A stretch of DNA of 33,909 bases from Bradyrhizobiaceae bacterium (lineage in GTDB: Bacteria > Pseudomonadota > Alphaproteobacteria > Rhizobiales > Xanthobacteraceae): positions 1 through 33,909 of the forward strand of contig PQAH01000012.1 in the NCBI GenBank assembly GCA_003105195.1, read 5' to 3'. The notes under the pieces were generated by a model. The model was not told the DNA's origin. It worked only from the letters and a program-made list of their open reading frames with translations, and searched no databases. Every line of letters begins with the position of its first letter. Within the stretch, counting starts at the first letter, position 1. The position numbers were made by a program, and so were the translations under genes. Below are positions 14,907 through 23,780 of the stretch, in pieces.

Positions 14907-16793
14907 ATGAATCCTGTTCGTGTCACGGCAAGCCCGGTCGGCGACCCGCAAGCGACGGCGCGCGCGGCGGCGAACCGCGAGCGCCTGCGCGCGACGTTGC
15001 GCGATTTCTTCCGGATCGACGACCCCGCCCTGATCGCGCACATCGAACCCGAGCTCGCCTTCATCGATCTCGCCGCCGGCGCGACGCTGTTCCGCGAAGG
15101 GGATCGCTCGGACGACGTCTATTTCGTGATCAGCGGCCGGCTGCGCGCGCTGCATGCGCGCGAGGACGGCAGCGTGGGGGTGGTCGGCGACGTCGCCCGC
15201 GGCGAGACCGTGGGCGAGCTCGCCCTGATGACCGGCGATTCGCGCTCCGCCACCGTGGTCGCGGTGCGCAACTCGGTGATCGTGAAGATGACGCGCGCGA
15301 CCTTCGAGGGCGTGATGGCGCAGCGGCCGGACGTCGGCTTCGCGGTCATGCGTACCGTGGTCGACCGCTTCCGCCGCGCGGCCGCGACGCGCCGGCACCC
15401 GAGCGAGCCGGTGGTGATCTGCCTCGTGCCCGTCTCGGACGGGCTCGATGCGACCGCCTTCGCGCGCAAGCTCGCCGGATTCCGCGAAGCCCATGGCGGG
15501 CCCGTGACGGTGCTCGGCGCGGCCGACTTCGCGGCGACCTTCTCGCGCGCCGACCGCGCGCGGGTGCTCGACCCCGAGGGGCCGGTGACGCCGTGGCTCG
15601 ACGCGGCCGAGGCGGGCAGCGCCGCGCTGTTCCTGGTCGCGGACCGGCGCGGCGACGCCTGGAGCGAGCGCTGCCTGCAGCAGGCCGACGAGATCGTGCT
15701 GCTGGCGCGCGCCGAAGCGGAGCCGTGGCCGGGCATGGACGCGCCCGCTCCGGCGCAGGCCGCGACCGCGACCCGGACGCTGGTGCTGCTGCACGCGGCC
15801 GACACGCGCAGCCCGACCCGCACGGCGCGCTGGCTCGCGCCGACCGGCATGACGCGTCACCTGCATGTCCGTCCGCAGCGCGAAGGCGACATGCGGCGGC
15901 TCGCGCGCATCCTGGCGGGCCGCAGCGTCGGCCTCGTGCTCTCGGGCGGTGGCGCGCGGGGCTTCGCCCATATCGGCGTGATGAACGCGCTCGCGGAGGC
16001 CGGAATCGCGCCGGACGTGATCGGCGGAGCGAGCATCGGCTCGGTGATGGGCGCCTGGCGCGCCATGGACCTGACCGGCGAGGCGCTGGTCGCGGCCGGG
16101 CGCGCGGCCTTCGTGGACTCGGGCGGCCCGACCAGCGACTACAACTTCCTGCCGCTGGTCTCGCTGATCAAGGGCGGCAAGACCAAGGCGATCACGGAGG
16201 CCGCCGTGCGCGAGGTCGCGGGCGCCGACATCGACATCGAGGACACCTGGATCACCTACTACTGCGTGGCCGCCAACTACTCGGCCGCCTCGGAGGCCGT
16301 GCTGACGCGCGGGCCGCTGGCGAAGAGCGTGCTCGCGAGCTACGCGATCCCGGGCGCCCTGCCGCCGATCATCCTCGGCGGTCACCTGCACATCGACGGC
16401 GGTGTCGTCAACAACCTGCCGGTCGACGTCATGGACCGGTTCATGCCGCGCACCGTGATCGCGGTCGACCTGATGGCCGAGGTGGAGCGCACGGTGGACC
16501 TCGAATGGGTGCCGAACGCCGGCGCGCTGTTCGCCGACCGGCTGCGGCCGAAGGCGCGCCGCCGCTATGCCCTGCCGACCCTGCCGGAGATCCTGGTCAA
16601 TGCCAGCTTCCTGCAGTCGCTCGGCCGCCAGCGGGAGATGCGCGGGCGCGCCGATCTCTGCTTCCGGCCGACGCTGCGGCGCGTCGGCCTGCTCGACTGG
16701 AGCCGGTATCCCGACGTGGTGCAGGACGGCTACGAGAGCGCGATGCGGCAGCTCGAGGCGATCGACCCGGCGATCCTCGCCGCGTGCCGCTGA
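14907..16793 (+). CDS. Patatin-like phospholipase/NTE-family esterase with cyclic-nucleotide-binding domain
   Basis: 628 residues. An N-terminal cNMP-binding (CAP-ED) domain (about 30-150: ATLFREGDRSDDVYFVISGRL, GETVGELALMTG.SRSATV) is joined by a Rossmann-like middle region (about 165-300) to a patatin domain. The patatin domain has the oxyanion loop SGGGARGFAHIG, the nucleophile motif GASIG and the catalytic Asp motif DGG followed by NNLPVD. This order matches bacterial neuropathy-target-esterase homologues, serine lysophospholipases or esterases thought to act at the inner membrane. All catalytic residues are present. The gene ends 12 bp from the convergent PPTase gene and seems to be transcribed alone. 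Whether the CAP-ED domain binds cNMP cannot be told from sequence. Confidence 0.92.
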   Translation: MNPVRVTASPVGDPQATARAAANRERLRATLRDFFRIDDPALIAHIEPELAFIDLAAGATLFREGDRSDDVYFVISGRLRALHAREDGSVGVVGDVARGETVGELALMTGDSRSATVVAVRNSVIVKMTRATFEGVMAQRPDVGFAVMRTVVDRFRRAAATRRHPSEPVVICLVPVSDGLDATAFARKLAGFREAHGGPVTVLGAADFAATFSRADRARVLDPEGPVTPWLDAAEAGSAALFLVADRRGDAWSERCLQQADEIVLLARAEAEPWPGMDAPAPAQAATATRTLVLLHAADTRSPTRTARWLAPTGMTRHLHVRPQREGDMRRLARILAGRSVGLVLSGGGARGFAHIGVMNALAEAGIAPDVIGGASIGSVMGAWRAMDLTGEALVAAGRAAFVDSGGPTSDYNFLPLVSLIKGGKTKAITEAAVREVAGADIDIEDTWITYYCVAANYSAASEAVLTRGPLAKSVLASYAIPGALPPIILGGHLHIDGGVVNNLPVDVMDRFMPRTVIAVDLMAEVERTVDLEWVPNAGALFADRLRPKARRRYALPTLPEILVNASFLQSLGRQREMRGRADLCFRPTLRRVGLLDWSRYPDVVQDGYESAMRQLEAIDPAILAACR

Positions 16794-16805
16794 CCTTCGA
16801 GGGGG

Positions 16806-17444
16806 TCAGACCACCGCCAGCGCGACCAGATGCGTCGAGACGCAGAGGCCGAGGGCGACGACGCGGCCGTTGCGGACCACGGCGCGGCCGGCCGCGAGGT
16901 TCACGGTGATGTCGTGGAACTCGAGGAACAGGCCGTCGAGCGGCTGAACCGCCTTGTAGACGGCCTCCTTGGCGGCGAAGAGCAGCCGCCCCGCGAACGG
17001 ATCGCGGGCGAGGCTCGCGTGCTCCTGCGCCGTGACGACGAGATCGCGCATCTCGGGCGGCAGCGGGGCGGCGGGCTCGATGTCGATGCCGACCCCGCGT
17101 ATTTCCGGGCCGCGGGCGAGGGCCGCCAGCGCGACCGTGTCGTCATGCGCGAGCGAGCCGATAATCCCGGGCGGCCAGGCCGGAGCGCCGGCGGGGCCGG
17201 GCGGCACCGCGACCGGCGCGATGTCGAGTTGCTCCATCAGCGCGCGTGCGACCAGGCGGGCGGCGCCGCTCGCGCGCCGCGCCGCCAACGGGCGTGTCGC
17301 CATCGCGGCGGCTTCGCCGTCGAGGAGCGCCCGTTCGTCGCCGGGCAGGATCACACGGTGGCCGACCAGCAGTCCCGGACGCGCGAGCGCCGCGAGGTCG
17401 CGCGCGAGACGCGGGTCTTGCGTTGCGGCGGTGGACGCGGTCAC
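16806..17444 (-). CDS. 4'-phosphopantetheinyl transferase, EntD-type
   Basis: 212 residues, with the three PPTase motifs: an IGSLAHDD segment (the counterpart of the SHK/GSISH region), the Mg-binding GVGIDIEP, and the FAAKEAVYKA helix whose Glu and Lys bind CoA. It transfers phosphopantetheine from CoA to a serine of carrier domains. The obvious partner is the carrier domain of the NRPS two genes upstream (S609). Its GTG start overlaps the stop of the GNAT gene (GTGA), so the two are translationally coupled. An EntD-like N-terminal half (GHRVILPGDERALL) is also recognisable. Confidence 0.9.
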   Translation of the reverse strand: MTASTAATQDPRLARDLAALARPGLLVGHRVILPGDERALLDGEAAAMATRPLAARRASGAARLVARALMEQLDIAPVAVPPGPAGAPAWPPGIIGSLAHDDTVALAALARGPEIRGVGIDIEPAAPLPPEMRDLVVTAQEHASLARDPFAGRLLFAAKEAVYKAVQPLDGLFLEFHDITVNLAAGRAVVRNGRVVALGLCVSTHLVALAVV

Positions 17445-17893
17445 AGCCTCAGTTCCGCGACCACCTCGCCGTCGTCATCGTGATGGACTTCGACGAATCC
17501 GAGACTCGCATAGAAGGCACGCGCCACGTCGTTGCCCGGCATGTACAGGATCCGGATCCTGGCGATGCCCGGCACCTGTCGAATCTCCGCGAGCGCCAGT
17601 TCCAGGGCGGCGCGACCGTAGCCCTTGCCCTGCTGGGCGCGGTCGATCATGAAGCGGTAGATGGTCGCCTCGTCGGGTTCCTCGGCGGAGTCGGGCGCGT
17701 CGTACATCAGGAAGCCCACCAGCTCGTCGCCCGCATAGACCGCGCGCGGCCGGGCGAAGCGGTTGCGGCGGGCGTCGGCAAGGGATTCGGCGTTGCTGGC
17801 GACCAGGTCCTCCTGGTCGGGGGCCAGCTTCAAGTCCTTCACCGCCTGCCGGTTCGCGGCGGTGACGTCGGCCAGTCTGACCTGCTTCGGCAC
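17441..17893 (-). CDS. GNAT-family N-acetyltransferase (diamine/spermidine-acetyltransferase-like)
   Basis: 150 residues of the GNAT fold with the acetyl-CoA pyrophosphate loop in QQGKGYGRAALELAL and the final helix-strand NDVARAFYASLGFVEV. The N-terminal pattern (VRLADVTAANRQAVKDLKLAPDQEDLVASNAESL) resembles the diamine/spermine acetyltransferase group. The start is a GTG at 17891-17893 without a strong ribosome-binding site. It lies between the NRPS gene (82 bp upstream) and the PPTase gene (overlap). Possible roles are acetylation of an amine precursor or of the NRPS product, for example for self-protection; both are inference. Confidence 0.82.
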   Translation of the reverse strand: MPKQVRLADVTAANRQAVKDLKLAPDQEDLVASNAESLADARRNRFARPRAVYAGDELVGFLMYDAPDSAEEPDEATIYRFMIDRAQQGKGYGRAALELALAEIRQVPGIARIRILYMPGNDVARAFYASLGFVEVHHDDDGEVVAELRL

Positions 17894-17975
17894 GGTTGCG
17901 GGTCGCTCGCTGGGAATCGGAACGATCTCAAGCTCTCATGCGCCGCAGCGTTCGCGTCGGCGCACCTCCGCGGGG

Positions 17976-20900
17976 TCACTCCGCGGCGATGCGCGCGGCA
18001 AGCGCCGGATCCCACGCCGCGTCGTCCGTGATGCAGGGGCCGAACTCCTCGCGCGGCGCACCTCGCACCAGGCGGGCCGGATTGCCGCGCCAGCCGGTGT
18101 GGGAGTCGAGGGTCTCGCCCTTCATCAGGAAGGAGTCGGCGTCGATCACCACGTGGTCGCCCATGGTCACGCCGTAGTGCACGAACGCGGCGGGACCGAG
18201 CGTGCAGCCCTTGCCGAGCCGGATGTGATCCGACTTGAGCACGCCCTCCTCGAGGGAATGGGCCTGCAGCACGCTGCCCTCGTTGAGGTTGGCGTAATCG
18301 CCGATCTCGGTGAGGGTGCGCTCCGTGATCGCGCAGCCGGCGTCGTAGACCTTGCGGCCGATCCTCACGCCGACCATGCGCAGGATCAGGCTCTTGAACG
18401 GGGTCCCGGCGAAGAGCTGCATGATCGGCGTGTCGGAGAGTTTCCAGTGGCGCTCGTGCGACCAGAAATAGGGGTCGTAGATCGAGGCGATCCTGGGCGT
18501 GAGCCGGCGGAAGCCGGTGCTCGCCCGCTCGAGCAGCACGAAATAGAGCACCATGCCGACCGCGAGCGCCGCCATCGCGCCGAACAGGGCGAAGACGCCG
18601 TAGCGCGAATGGTGCAGCAGCGCGACCTGCCAGGCGACCAGCGTGGCGAAGAAGAACATCCAGCGGCTCAGCAGGAACAGCGAGGCCGTGACCAGGTTGT
18701 GCAGGTTCTTGGCGCGCAGGCGGGCGCGGCGCTGCTCCGGGCCGATCGCGGCGTTCATCTCGCGGTCGCGGTCGACCATGCGCGGGATCTCGAAGGGCGG
18801 CGAGCCGAGCAGGCCGACGTTCTCGCGCACCGGCCCGTCCACCGGGATCATCACCTTGGTGGCGAGCAGGACGTTGGCGCCGGTGCGGCCGCCCGGCGGA
18901 TAGTGGATGTTGTTGCCGAGATAGTTGTCGTCGCCGATGCGCGTGGTCGCGAGCCGGAAGGACGAGCTCGACATGTCCATGTTGATCATCGACAGGCCGT
19001 CCGAGACCATGGTGGCGCTGCCGATGTCGCACAGGAACGGGTTGTCGTGCTTCTGGTTGGTGCCGAGATTGGAGCCGGTCTGCTCGACGCGGTTCAGGTT
19101 CCAGCCGACGAAGCGCGTGTAGTGCACGATGAACGAGCTGTCCCCGAACAGCACGTTGAAGAAGCGCGCATTGCTGACCTGCGAGACCACGCTCTGCAGC
19201 CAGTGGTGGACGCCGAACAGCACATAGGTGCGGCCGGGGCGCAGGAACAGGTTGGCGAGCCGCGGCACCGCGTAGACGGCGGCGAGCGCGGCGAGGAGCG
19301 AGCCGAGGAAGGCGGTCGCCGAGATCGCGAGCATGGTCGTGAGCGTAGCGTCGAAGGCGCTCGCCGTGCTGCCGGTCGCCTGCGCGGCGGCATGCTCCCA
19401 GGCGACGAGGCCGACGATCGGCAGCGGCACCGCGATGCCGAACAGGCCGGCGAGCTGCAGCGCCGAGTAGACGGCGCGGCGCAACGTCGTGCAGGGCCTC
19501 GCTTCGATCGGGCAATAGTCGGAGGAGGTCTCGACCGCGGGGGAGCCGTGCCAGCGCCTGCCGTCGGGAATGCGCTGGCCGCTCTGCAGCGACGAGCCGT
19601 GGCCGAGCTGGGTATCGTCGCCCATGCGGGTGTCGATATCGAGGACACTCGCCTCGCCGACGAAGGCGTTGCGGCCGATCTCGACGCGGCCCGTATGGAT
19701 GAAGTTGGACTGGGCGCGGTAGCCGAGCAGGATCGAGTCCTTGCGCAGCACCGTATCGTCGCCGATCGCGATCAGGTCGGTGCAGACCGGAACGAAGCGG
19801 CTCGCCACCACGGTGTTACGACCGATCCTGGCGCCGAGCAGCCGCAGATAGGCGCTGTAGAGCGGCGAGCCGATGAAGGCGATCATCGGTGAGGTCCGCA
19901 GCAGCGTCTTGATCATCCAGAAGCGGAAGTAACGGAGGCTCCAGAGCGGGATCCGCTCCTCGGTCCAGCGACCGACCAGGAGCCACTTCGCGGCGACCGG
20001 CAGGCCCGCGAGCGCGAGGAAGGAGGCGGCCGCGAAGACGACGCCGCGCAGATAGAGCGCGAGCGGGTCGGCGGCGGCCGCGTAGGTCCAGTCGAGGCCG
20101 GCGTCGAAGATCCACAGGCCGAACAGCGCATAGGCTGCGAAGAAGGCGAGCTGCGCCGAGCCGCAGGTCCAGTAGGAGAGGTCGGAGGGGACGTGGAACG
20201 GCTCCGCGACGGTCGTCGCGATCTCCTGCTCGCCCGCCGCGTCGAGATGGGCCGCGAGGCTCGCGATCGTCGGATGCGTGTAGATGTCGCGCATCGACAG
20301 GCTCGCGTGGCGCGGATGCTGGCGCACGCGTGCGCAGAAGCGCGCCATCAGCAGCGAGTTCGCGCCGAGATCGTCGAAGACGTGCGCCTCGGTCGAGACG
20401 CCCTCGGTCCGCAGCACCTCGGCGAGCACGCGCACGAGCAGACGCTCGGTCTCGGTCTTGGGCGCGACCACGGCGCCGCCGGTCGGACAGCGCGGGCCGG
20501 TCGGCTTCGGCAGCCGCTTGTGGTCGGCCTTGTTGCTCGCCGACATCGGAATCGCGTCGAGCTCCTCGAGATAGGCCGGGACCATGTAAGCGGGCAGCCG
20601 GCGGCGCAGCGCCTGCGCGATCTCGTTGCGCGCGAGCGCGGCTCCCTGCTTGAGGGCGTAGTAGGCCACGAGCTCGGGGAGCCCCGGCTCGGGCTCGAAG
20701 ATGGTGACGGCCGCCTGGGCGATCTGCGGCAGCTCGAGCAGCACCTGCTCGATCTCGATGGTCTCGATACGATAGCCGCGGATCTTCACCTGGGTATCGA
20801 TGCGGCCGTGATACTCGATCTCGCCCTCGTCGTTGATGCGGCCGAGGTCGCCGGTGCGGTAGATGCGGCCGGACGGGTTGCCGGGCAGCTCCAGGAAGTC

Positions 20901-22181
20901 GCGGATGAACTTCTTCGCGGTGAGCTCGTCGCGGTTGAGATAGCCGGCCGCGACGCCGATGCCGGCGATGCCGATCTCGCCGAGCTCGCCGTCCGCGGCG
21001 AGGCGGTCGCTCGCGGACTCGAGGATCACGATCGCATAGGTCGGCAGCGGCACGCCGATGGTCACGGGCCGGTCGGGCGTGAGCTCGGTCAGCGTCGCCG
21101 TGACGGTCGCTTCCGTCGGCCCGTAGGAATTGAGGATGGTGCGGCCGGCGCGGTGCCAGCGGGAGACGAGGTTCTTCGGGCAGGCCTCGCCGCCGACCAG
21201 CAGGATGCGCAGCTGCGGCAGCTCGCGCTCGATGGTCGCGAGCAGGGTCGGGCAGCAGGCCATGACGCTGACGCGGCGCTCGTGCAGGAACTCGGCGAGC
21301 TCCTCGCCGACCAGGGTCATGCCGCTGCGCCCCGGCACCAGGGTGGCGCCCGCCATCAGCGGCACCCAGGTCTCCTCGACCGAGAAGTCGAAGGCGATGG
21401 TCATGCCCTGGTAGACACGGTCGCCGGGCGCGTAGCCGTACATCTCGGCGGCCACGCGCACGAAATTGCAGATGCTGGGATGCTCGACGACGACGCCCTT
21501 CGGATTTCCGGTCGTGCCCGAGGTGTAGAGGATGTAGCAGGTCTGGTCGGCGGGCGGCGCGACCTCGTCGGCGCCAAGCGGCGCGCAGGAGCGTGCCGCG
21601 ATCTCGTCGGCAGCCGCGTCGAGCAGGATGCGTTCGGCCTCGAGACTGTCCAGCCGTTCGCTCATGGTCGACATCGAGACGACGGTCTTCACGCCGGCGT
21701 CGGACAGGATGAAGCGCAGGCGCTCCACCGGGAAACCGGCGTCGAGCGGCACATAGGCGGCATGGACCTTGAGCACCGCAAGCAGCGCCACATAGGTCTC
21801 GACCGTGCGGTCGAACAGCAGGGCGACGCGGTCGCCCGGCCGCACGCCGCAGGCGATCAGGTGGCGCGCGACCCGGTTGGCGCGCGCGTCGAGCTCGCGA
21901 TAGCTCAGCTCCATGGTGTCGGTGACGACCGCGGGGGCGTCGGCGAAGCGGGCCGCCGAGCGCTCGAAGAGATGATGCAGCCGCTCGCCCTCGGCCCAGC
22001 GGATCCGGTTGTCGCCCGGCCAGGTCAGCACCTGGCGCCGGCCCGCGGCCGCCTCGAAGGACTCGAGCACGCCCGGCAGATCCTCCACGGTCCGCAGGTG
22101 AGCGACCGGCCGCGACTGCCCGGCGCGCTTGGTGGGGAAACGATGGAGATTGGAGCTGGAGGCTTCGTGTCGGCGGGCCAT
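17976..22181 (-). CDS. Pls/PosA-type non-ribosomal peptide synthetase (A-PCP plus membrane/hexapeptide C-terminus)
   Basis: 1401 residues from the ATG at 22181 (a GTG lies directly before it). The adenylation domain (about 60-560) has A3 YTSGTTGNPKG, A4 FDFSVEE with amino-group-binding D265, A5 YGPTEAT, A7 YRTGD and A10 lysine K551, so it should activate an amino acid. A carrier domain follows with phosphopantetheine serine S609 (LGANSL). The last ~740 residues hold three repeats of a paired membrane helix plus a left-handed beta-helix (hexapeptide) block. This layout of six membrane helices and three soluble units, with no standard condensation domain, matches epsilon-poly-L-lysine synthetase (Pls). 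A Glu (E269) in the pocket region would suit a basic side chain, but the substrate is not proven. It acts in the inner membrane and needs the adjacent PPTase. Confidence 0.9.
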   Translation of the reverse strand: MARRHEASSSNLHRFPTKRAGQSRPVAHLRTVEDLPGVLESFEAAAGRRQVLTWPGDNRIRWAEGERLHHLFERSAARFADAPAVVTDTMELSYRELDARANRVARHLIACGVRPGDRVALLFDRTVETYVALLAVLKVHAAYVPLDAGFPVERLRFILSDAGVKTVVSMSTMSERLDSLEAERILLDAAADEIAARSCAPLGADEVAPPADQTCYILYTSGTTGNPKGVVVEHPSICNFVRVAAEMYGYAPGDRVYQGMTIAFDFSVEETWVPLMAGATLVPGRSGMTLVGEELAEFLHERRVSVMACCPTLLATIERELPQLRILLVGGEACPKNLVSRWHRAGRTILNSYGPTEATVTATLTELTPDRPVTIGVPLPTYAIVILESASDRLAADGELGEIGIAGIGVAAGYLNRDELTAKKFIRDFLELPGNPSGRIYRTGDLGRINDEGEIEYHGRIDTQVKIRGYRIETIEIEQVLLELPQIAQAAVTIFEPEPGLPELVAYYALKQGAALARNEIAQALRRRLPAYMVPAYLEELDAIPMSASNKADHKRLPKPTGPRCPTGGAVVAPKTETERLLVRVLAEVLRTEGVSTEAHVFDDLGANSLLMARFCARVRQHPRHASLSMRDIYTHPTIASLAAHLDAAGEQEIATTVAEPFHVPSDLSYWTCGSAQLAFFAAYALFGLWIFDAGLDWTYAAAADPLALYLRGVVFAAASFLALAGLPVAAKWLLVGRWTEERIPLWSLRYFRFWMIKTLLRTSPMIAFIGSPLYSAYLRLLGARIGRNTVVASRFVPVCTDLIAIGDDTVLRKDSILLGYRAQSNFIHTGRVEIGRNAFVGEASVLDIDTRMGDDTQLGHGSSLQSGQRIPDGRRWHGSPAVETSSDYCPIEARPCTTLRRAVYSALQLAGLFGIAVPLPIVGLVAWEHAAAQATGSTASAFDATLTTMLAISATAFLGSLLAALAAVYAVPRLANLFLRPGRTYVLFGVHHWLQSVVSQVSNARFFNVLFGDSSFIVHYTRFVGWNLNRVEQTGSNLGTNQKHDNPFLCDIGSATMVSDGLSMINMDMSSSSFRLATTRIGDDNYLGNNIHYPPGGRTGANVLLATKVMIPVDGPVRENVGLLGSPPFEIPRMVDRDREMNAAIGPEQRRARLRAKNLHNLVTASLFLLSRWMFFFATLVAWQVALLHHSRYGVFALFGAMAALAVGMVLYFVLLERASTGFRRLTPRIASIYDPYFWSHERHWKLSDTPIMQLFAGTPFKSLILRMVGVRIGRKVYDAGCAITERTLTEIGDYANLNEGSVLQAHSLEEGVLKSDHIRLGKGCTLGPAAFVHYGVTMGDHVVIDADSFLMKGETLDSHTGWRGNPARLVRGAPREEFGPCITDDAAWDPALAARIAAE

Positions 22182-22187
22182 CACACC

Positions 22188-22299
22188 GGTCTTGCTGCTG
22201 AGGTCTTGCTGCTGAGGTCTTGCTGCTGAGGTCTTGTTGCTGAGGTCTTGTTGCTGAGGTCTTGCTGCTGAGGTCTTGTTGCTGAGGTCTGGCTGTCGA
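22188..22299. repeat. 14-bp tandem repeat array upstream of the NRPS gene
   Basis: Seven near-identical copies of GGTCTTGCTGCTGA (plus strand; C/T variation at base 8) run from 22188 to 22285, followed by a degenerate eighth copy to 22299. On the coding (minus) strand the array ends six bases before the ATG at 22181, so it occupies the leader and the place where a ribosome-binding site should be. The unit length is not a multiple of three, so copy-number change would shift any reading frame that crosses it. Confidence 0.95.
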
Positions 22300-22665
22300 G
22301 GTTCAGGTCAGGTGGAGCGCCGAGCCGGGCCCTTGCGGGTGTCGGATGCCGGGCCATGGGTGCAAGAAATCCCTGCTCCGCCGCGACGTCGCCGGACGGC
22401 CGCTCTGCAATCGCTCGGGATGACGTTTCCCCCTGGAATCTTCGCGGAGTCGCCGCTCCTGTTGCGGTCACCATGGCGAGGCGCACATGAACGCAAGCTG
22501 AATGACGGGGGATCCGGAAGACGCGGCCATAACGCAATCAGTTCAAGCCGTTGTCGGCCATCGGCGCGGAACCTCGGCGCTCCGGATTTCGGGCCGCCCG
22601 ACGACCGGCGCTGCGGGCATGAGACAGGCGCGAGACGGCTGCGCGAGGGGACCGCACAAAGAGAA
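22300..22665. other. Intergenic region between NRPS leader repeats and the ctrA terminator
   Basis: About 370 bp without a convincing gene. A minus-strand open frame (22181-22537) crosses part of it and the repeat array, but its translation is Arg/Ala/Pro-rich without recognisable features. The region must contain the NRPS promoter, but I see no clear -35/-10 pair, and no tRNA or small-RNA structure was recognised. Confidence 0.5.
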
Positions 22666-22686
22666 ACCCCGCCCAGGGGGCGGGGT
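22666..22686 (-). terminator. Intrinsic terminator of ctrA
   Basis: A 9-bp perfect GC-rich stem (ACCCCGCCC / GGGCGGGGT) with a 3-base loop, followed on the minus strand by TTTCTCTTTG. It lies 58 bp after the ctrA stop and also separates ctrA from the downstream NRPS unit. Confidence 0.82.
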
Positions 22687-22744
22687 CCGGAACGGTCCGA
22701 GTCGGGAGGAAAGAGCCCTGGAGGCTCCTCGAGAGCTCGGGGGA

Positions 22745-23446
22745 TCAGGCCGGGATGCGCGCCTCGTCGTCCGAGGGCTCGCGCAGCACGTAGCCGCGGC
22801 CCCAGACGGTCTCGATGTAGTTCTTGCCGCTCGAGGCGTTGGCGAGCTTCTTGCGCAGCTTGCAGATGAACACGTCGATGATCTTGAGCTCGGGCTCGTC
22901 CATGCCGCCGTAGAGATGGTTGAGGAACATCTCCTTGGTGAGCGTGGTGCCCTTGCGCAGGCTGAGGAGCTCCAGCATCTGGTACTCCTTGCCCGTGAGA
23001 TGCACGCGCTGGCCGTTCACCTCGACGGTCTTGGTGTCCAGGTTGACGACCAGGTCGCCGGTCTGGATCACGGACTGGGCGTGGCCCTTGGAGCGGCGGA
23101 CGATGGCGTGGATGCGGGCGACCAGCTCGTCCTTGTGGAACGGCTTGGTCAGGTAGTCGTCGGCGCCGAAGCCCAGGCCCTTGACCTTGTCCTCGATGCC
23201 GGCGAGGCCCGACAGAATCAGGATCGGAGTCTTGACCTTGGAAACCCGAAGCGTGCGCAGGACCTCGTAGCCGGACATATCCGGCAAGTTGAGATCGAGC
23301 AGGATAATATCGTAATCGTAGAGCTTGCCGAGGTCGACGCCTTCCTCTCCGAGATCCGTCGTGTAGACGTTGAAACTCTCGGATTTCAGCATCAACTCGA
23401 TCGATTGCGCGGTCGCGCCATCGTCTTCAATCAGCAGAACGCGCAT
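22745..23446 (-). CDS. ctrA: Cell-cycle master response regulator CtrA
   Basis: 233 residues, the usual CtrA size: an N-terminal receiver (acidic pair D8/D9, phospho-acceptor D51 in [16 protein letters not shown], conserved lysine in [10 protein letters not shown]) and a C-terminal OmpR-type winged helix (about 125-225; [42 protein letters not shown]). In alphaproteobacteria it is phosphorylated by CckA through ChpT, binds TTAA-N7-TTAA sites, and controls flagellar, division and DNA-methylation genes. The C-terminus (DDEARIPA) ends in Ala, resembling the ClpXP-recognised Ala-Ala tail of Caulobacter only partly. A GGAAGGGG ribosome-binding site precedes the ATG. It is divergent from fliI. Confidence 0.97.
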   Translation of the reverse strand: MRVLLIEDDGATAQSIELMLKSESFNVYTTDLGEEGVDLGKLYDYDIILLDLNLPDMSGYEVLRTLRVSKVKTPILILSGLAGIEDKVKGLGFGADDYLTKPFHKDELVARIHAIVRRSKGHAQSVIQTGDLVVNLDTKTVEVNGQRVHLTGKEYQMLELLSLRKGTTLTKEMFLNHLYGGMDEPELKIIDVFICKLRKKLANASSGKNYIETVWGRGYVLREPSDDEARIPA

Positions 23447-23525
23447 GCCAGTCCCCTTCCTCGCCGCTTCGGGCTCAGGTCGGCACGCCTTAGGGGCGGC
23501 CTGGATGGAACGCCTTGGGACAATC

Positions 23526-23695
23526 GACTCGGCACGCTACCGGGCAATGGTTAACAAAACCTGATTCCCAAGTCCAAGCATTTACTGGGCGAAATCGTCC
23601 GAATCGCCGTAAAATGTTGGAACTGAGCGGGTTTCTTGCCACGCGTCGGCTCATGCTTCACTTTAAGAATCGGCGTGAACCGACTCTCAGGATTC
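23526..23695. promoter_or_regulatory. Cluster of six GANTC (CcrM-type) sites upstream of ctrA
   Basis: GANTC occurs at 23526, 23563, 23601, 23667, 23682 and 23691. In this GC-rich DNA fewer than one would be expected by chance in 170 bp. In Caulobacter the ctrA promoter is controlled by the methylation state of such a site together with GcrA, so this is probably the ctrA promoter region. TTAA half-sites also lie here at 23551 and 23663. Confidence 0.6.
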
Positions 23696-23752
23696 GCCCG
23701 TCCATTCTGGCCGGGCAAGTCCGGAATGACCCCAAGGACGATGCGGCAATGA

Positions 23753-23780
23753 TTAACGAAGCGGGTAAACGCTGGGTTAA
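23753..23780 (+). promoter_or_regulatory. CtrA-box-like sequence upstream of fliI
   Basis: TAAA-N7-TTAA (23766-23780) matches the TTAA-N7-TTAA CtrA consensus with one mismatch, and an additional TTAAC half-site lies at 23753-23757. The centre is about 95 bp before the fliI start, in the divergent ctrA-fliI region, so CtrA could act on fliI, on its own gene, or on both. Confidence 0.5.

Noticed and set aside
17763-22229. Long plus-strand open frames opposite the NRPS gene
   Set aside because: Compositional shadows of the minus-strand NRPS; low-complexity Arg/Asp/Gly translation and no ribosome-binding sites.
22181-22537. 118-codon minus-strand frame across the 14-bp repeats, considered as a small gene
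   Set aside because: No recognisable features and the repeat part only reflects the DNA repeat. Kept only as a possible coupling frame in the repeat finding.
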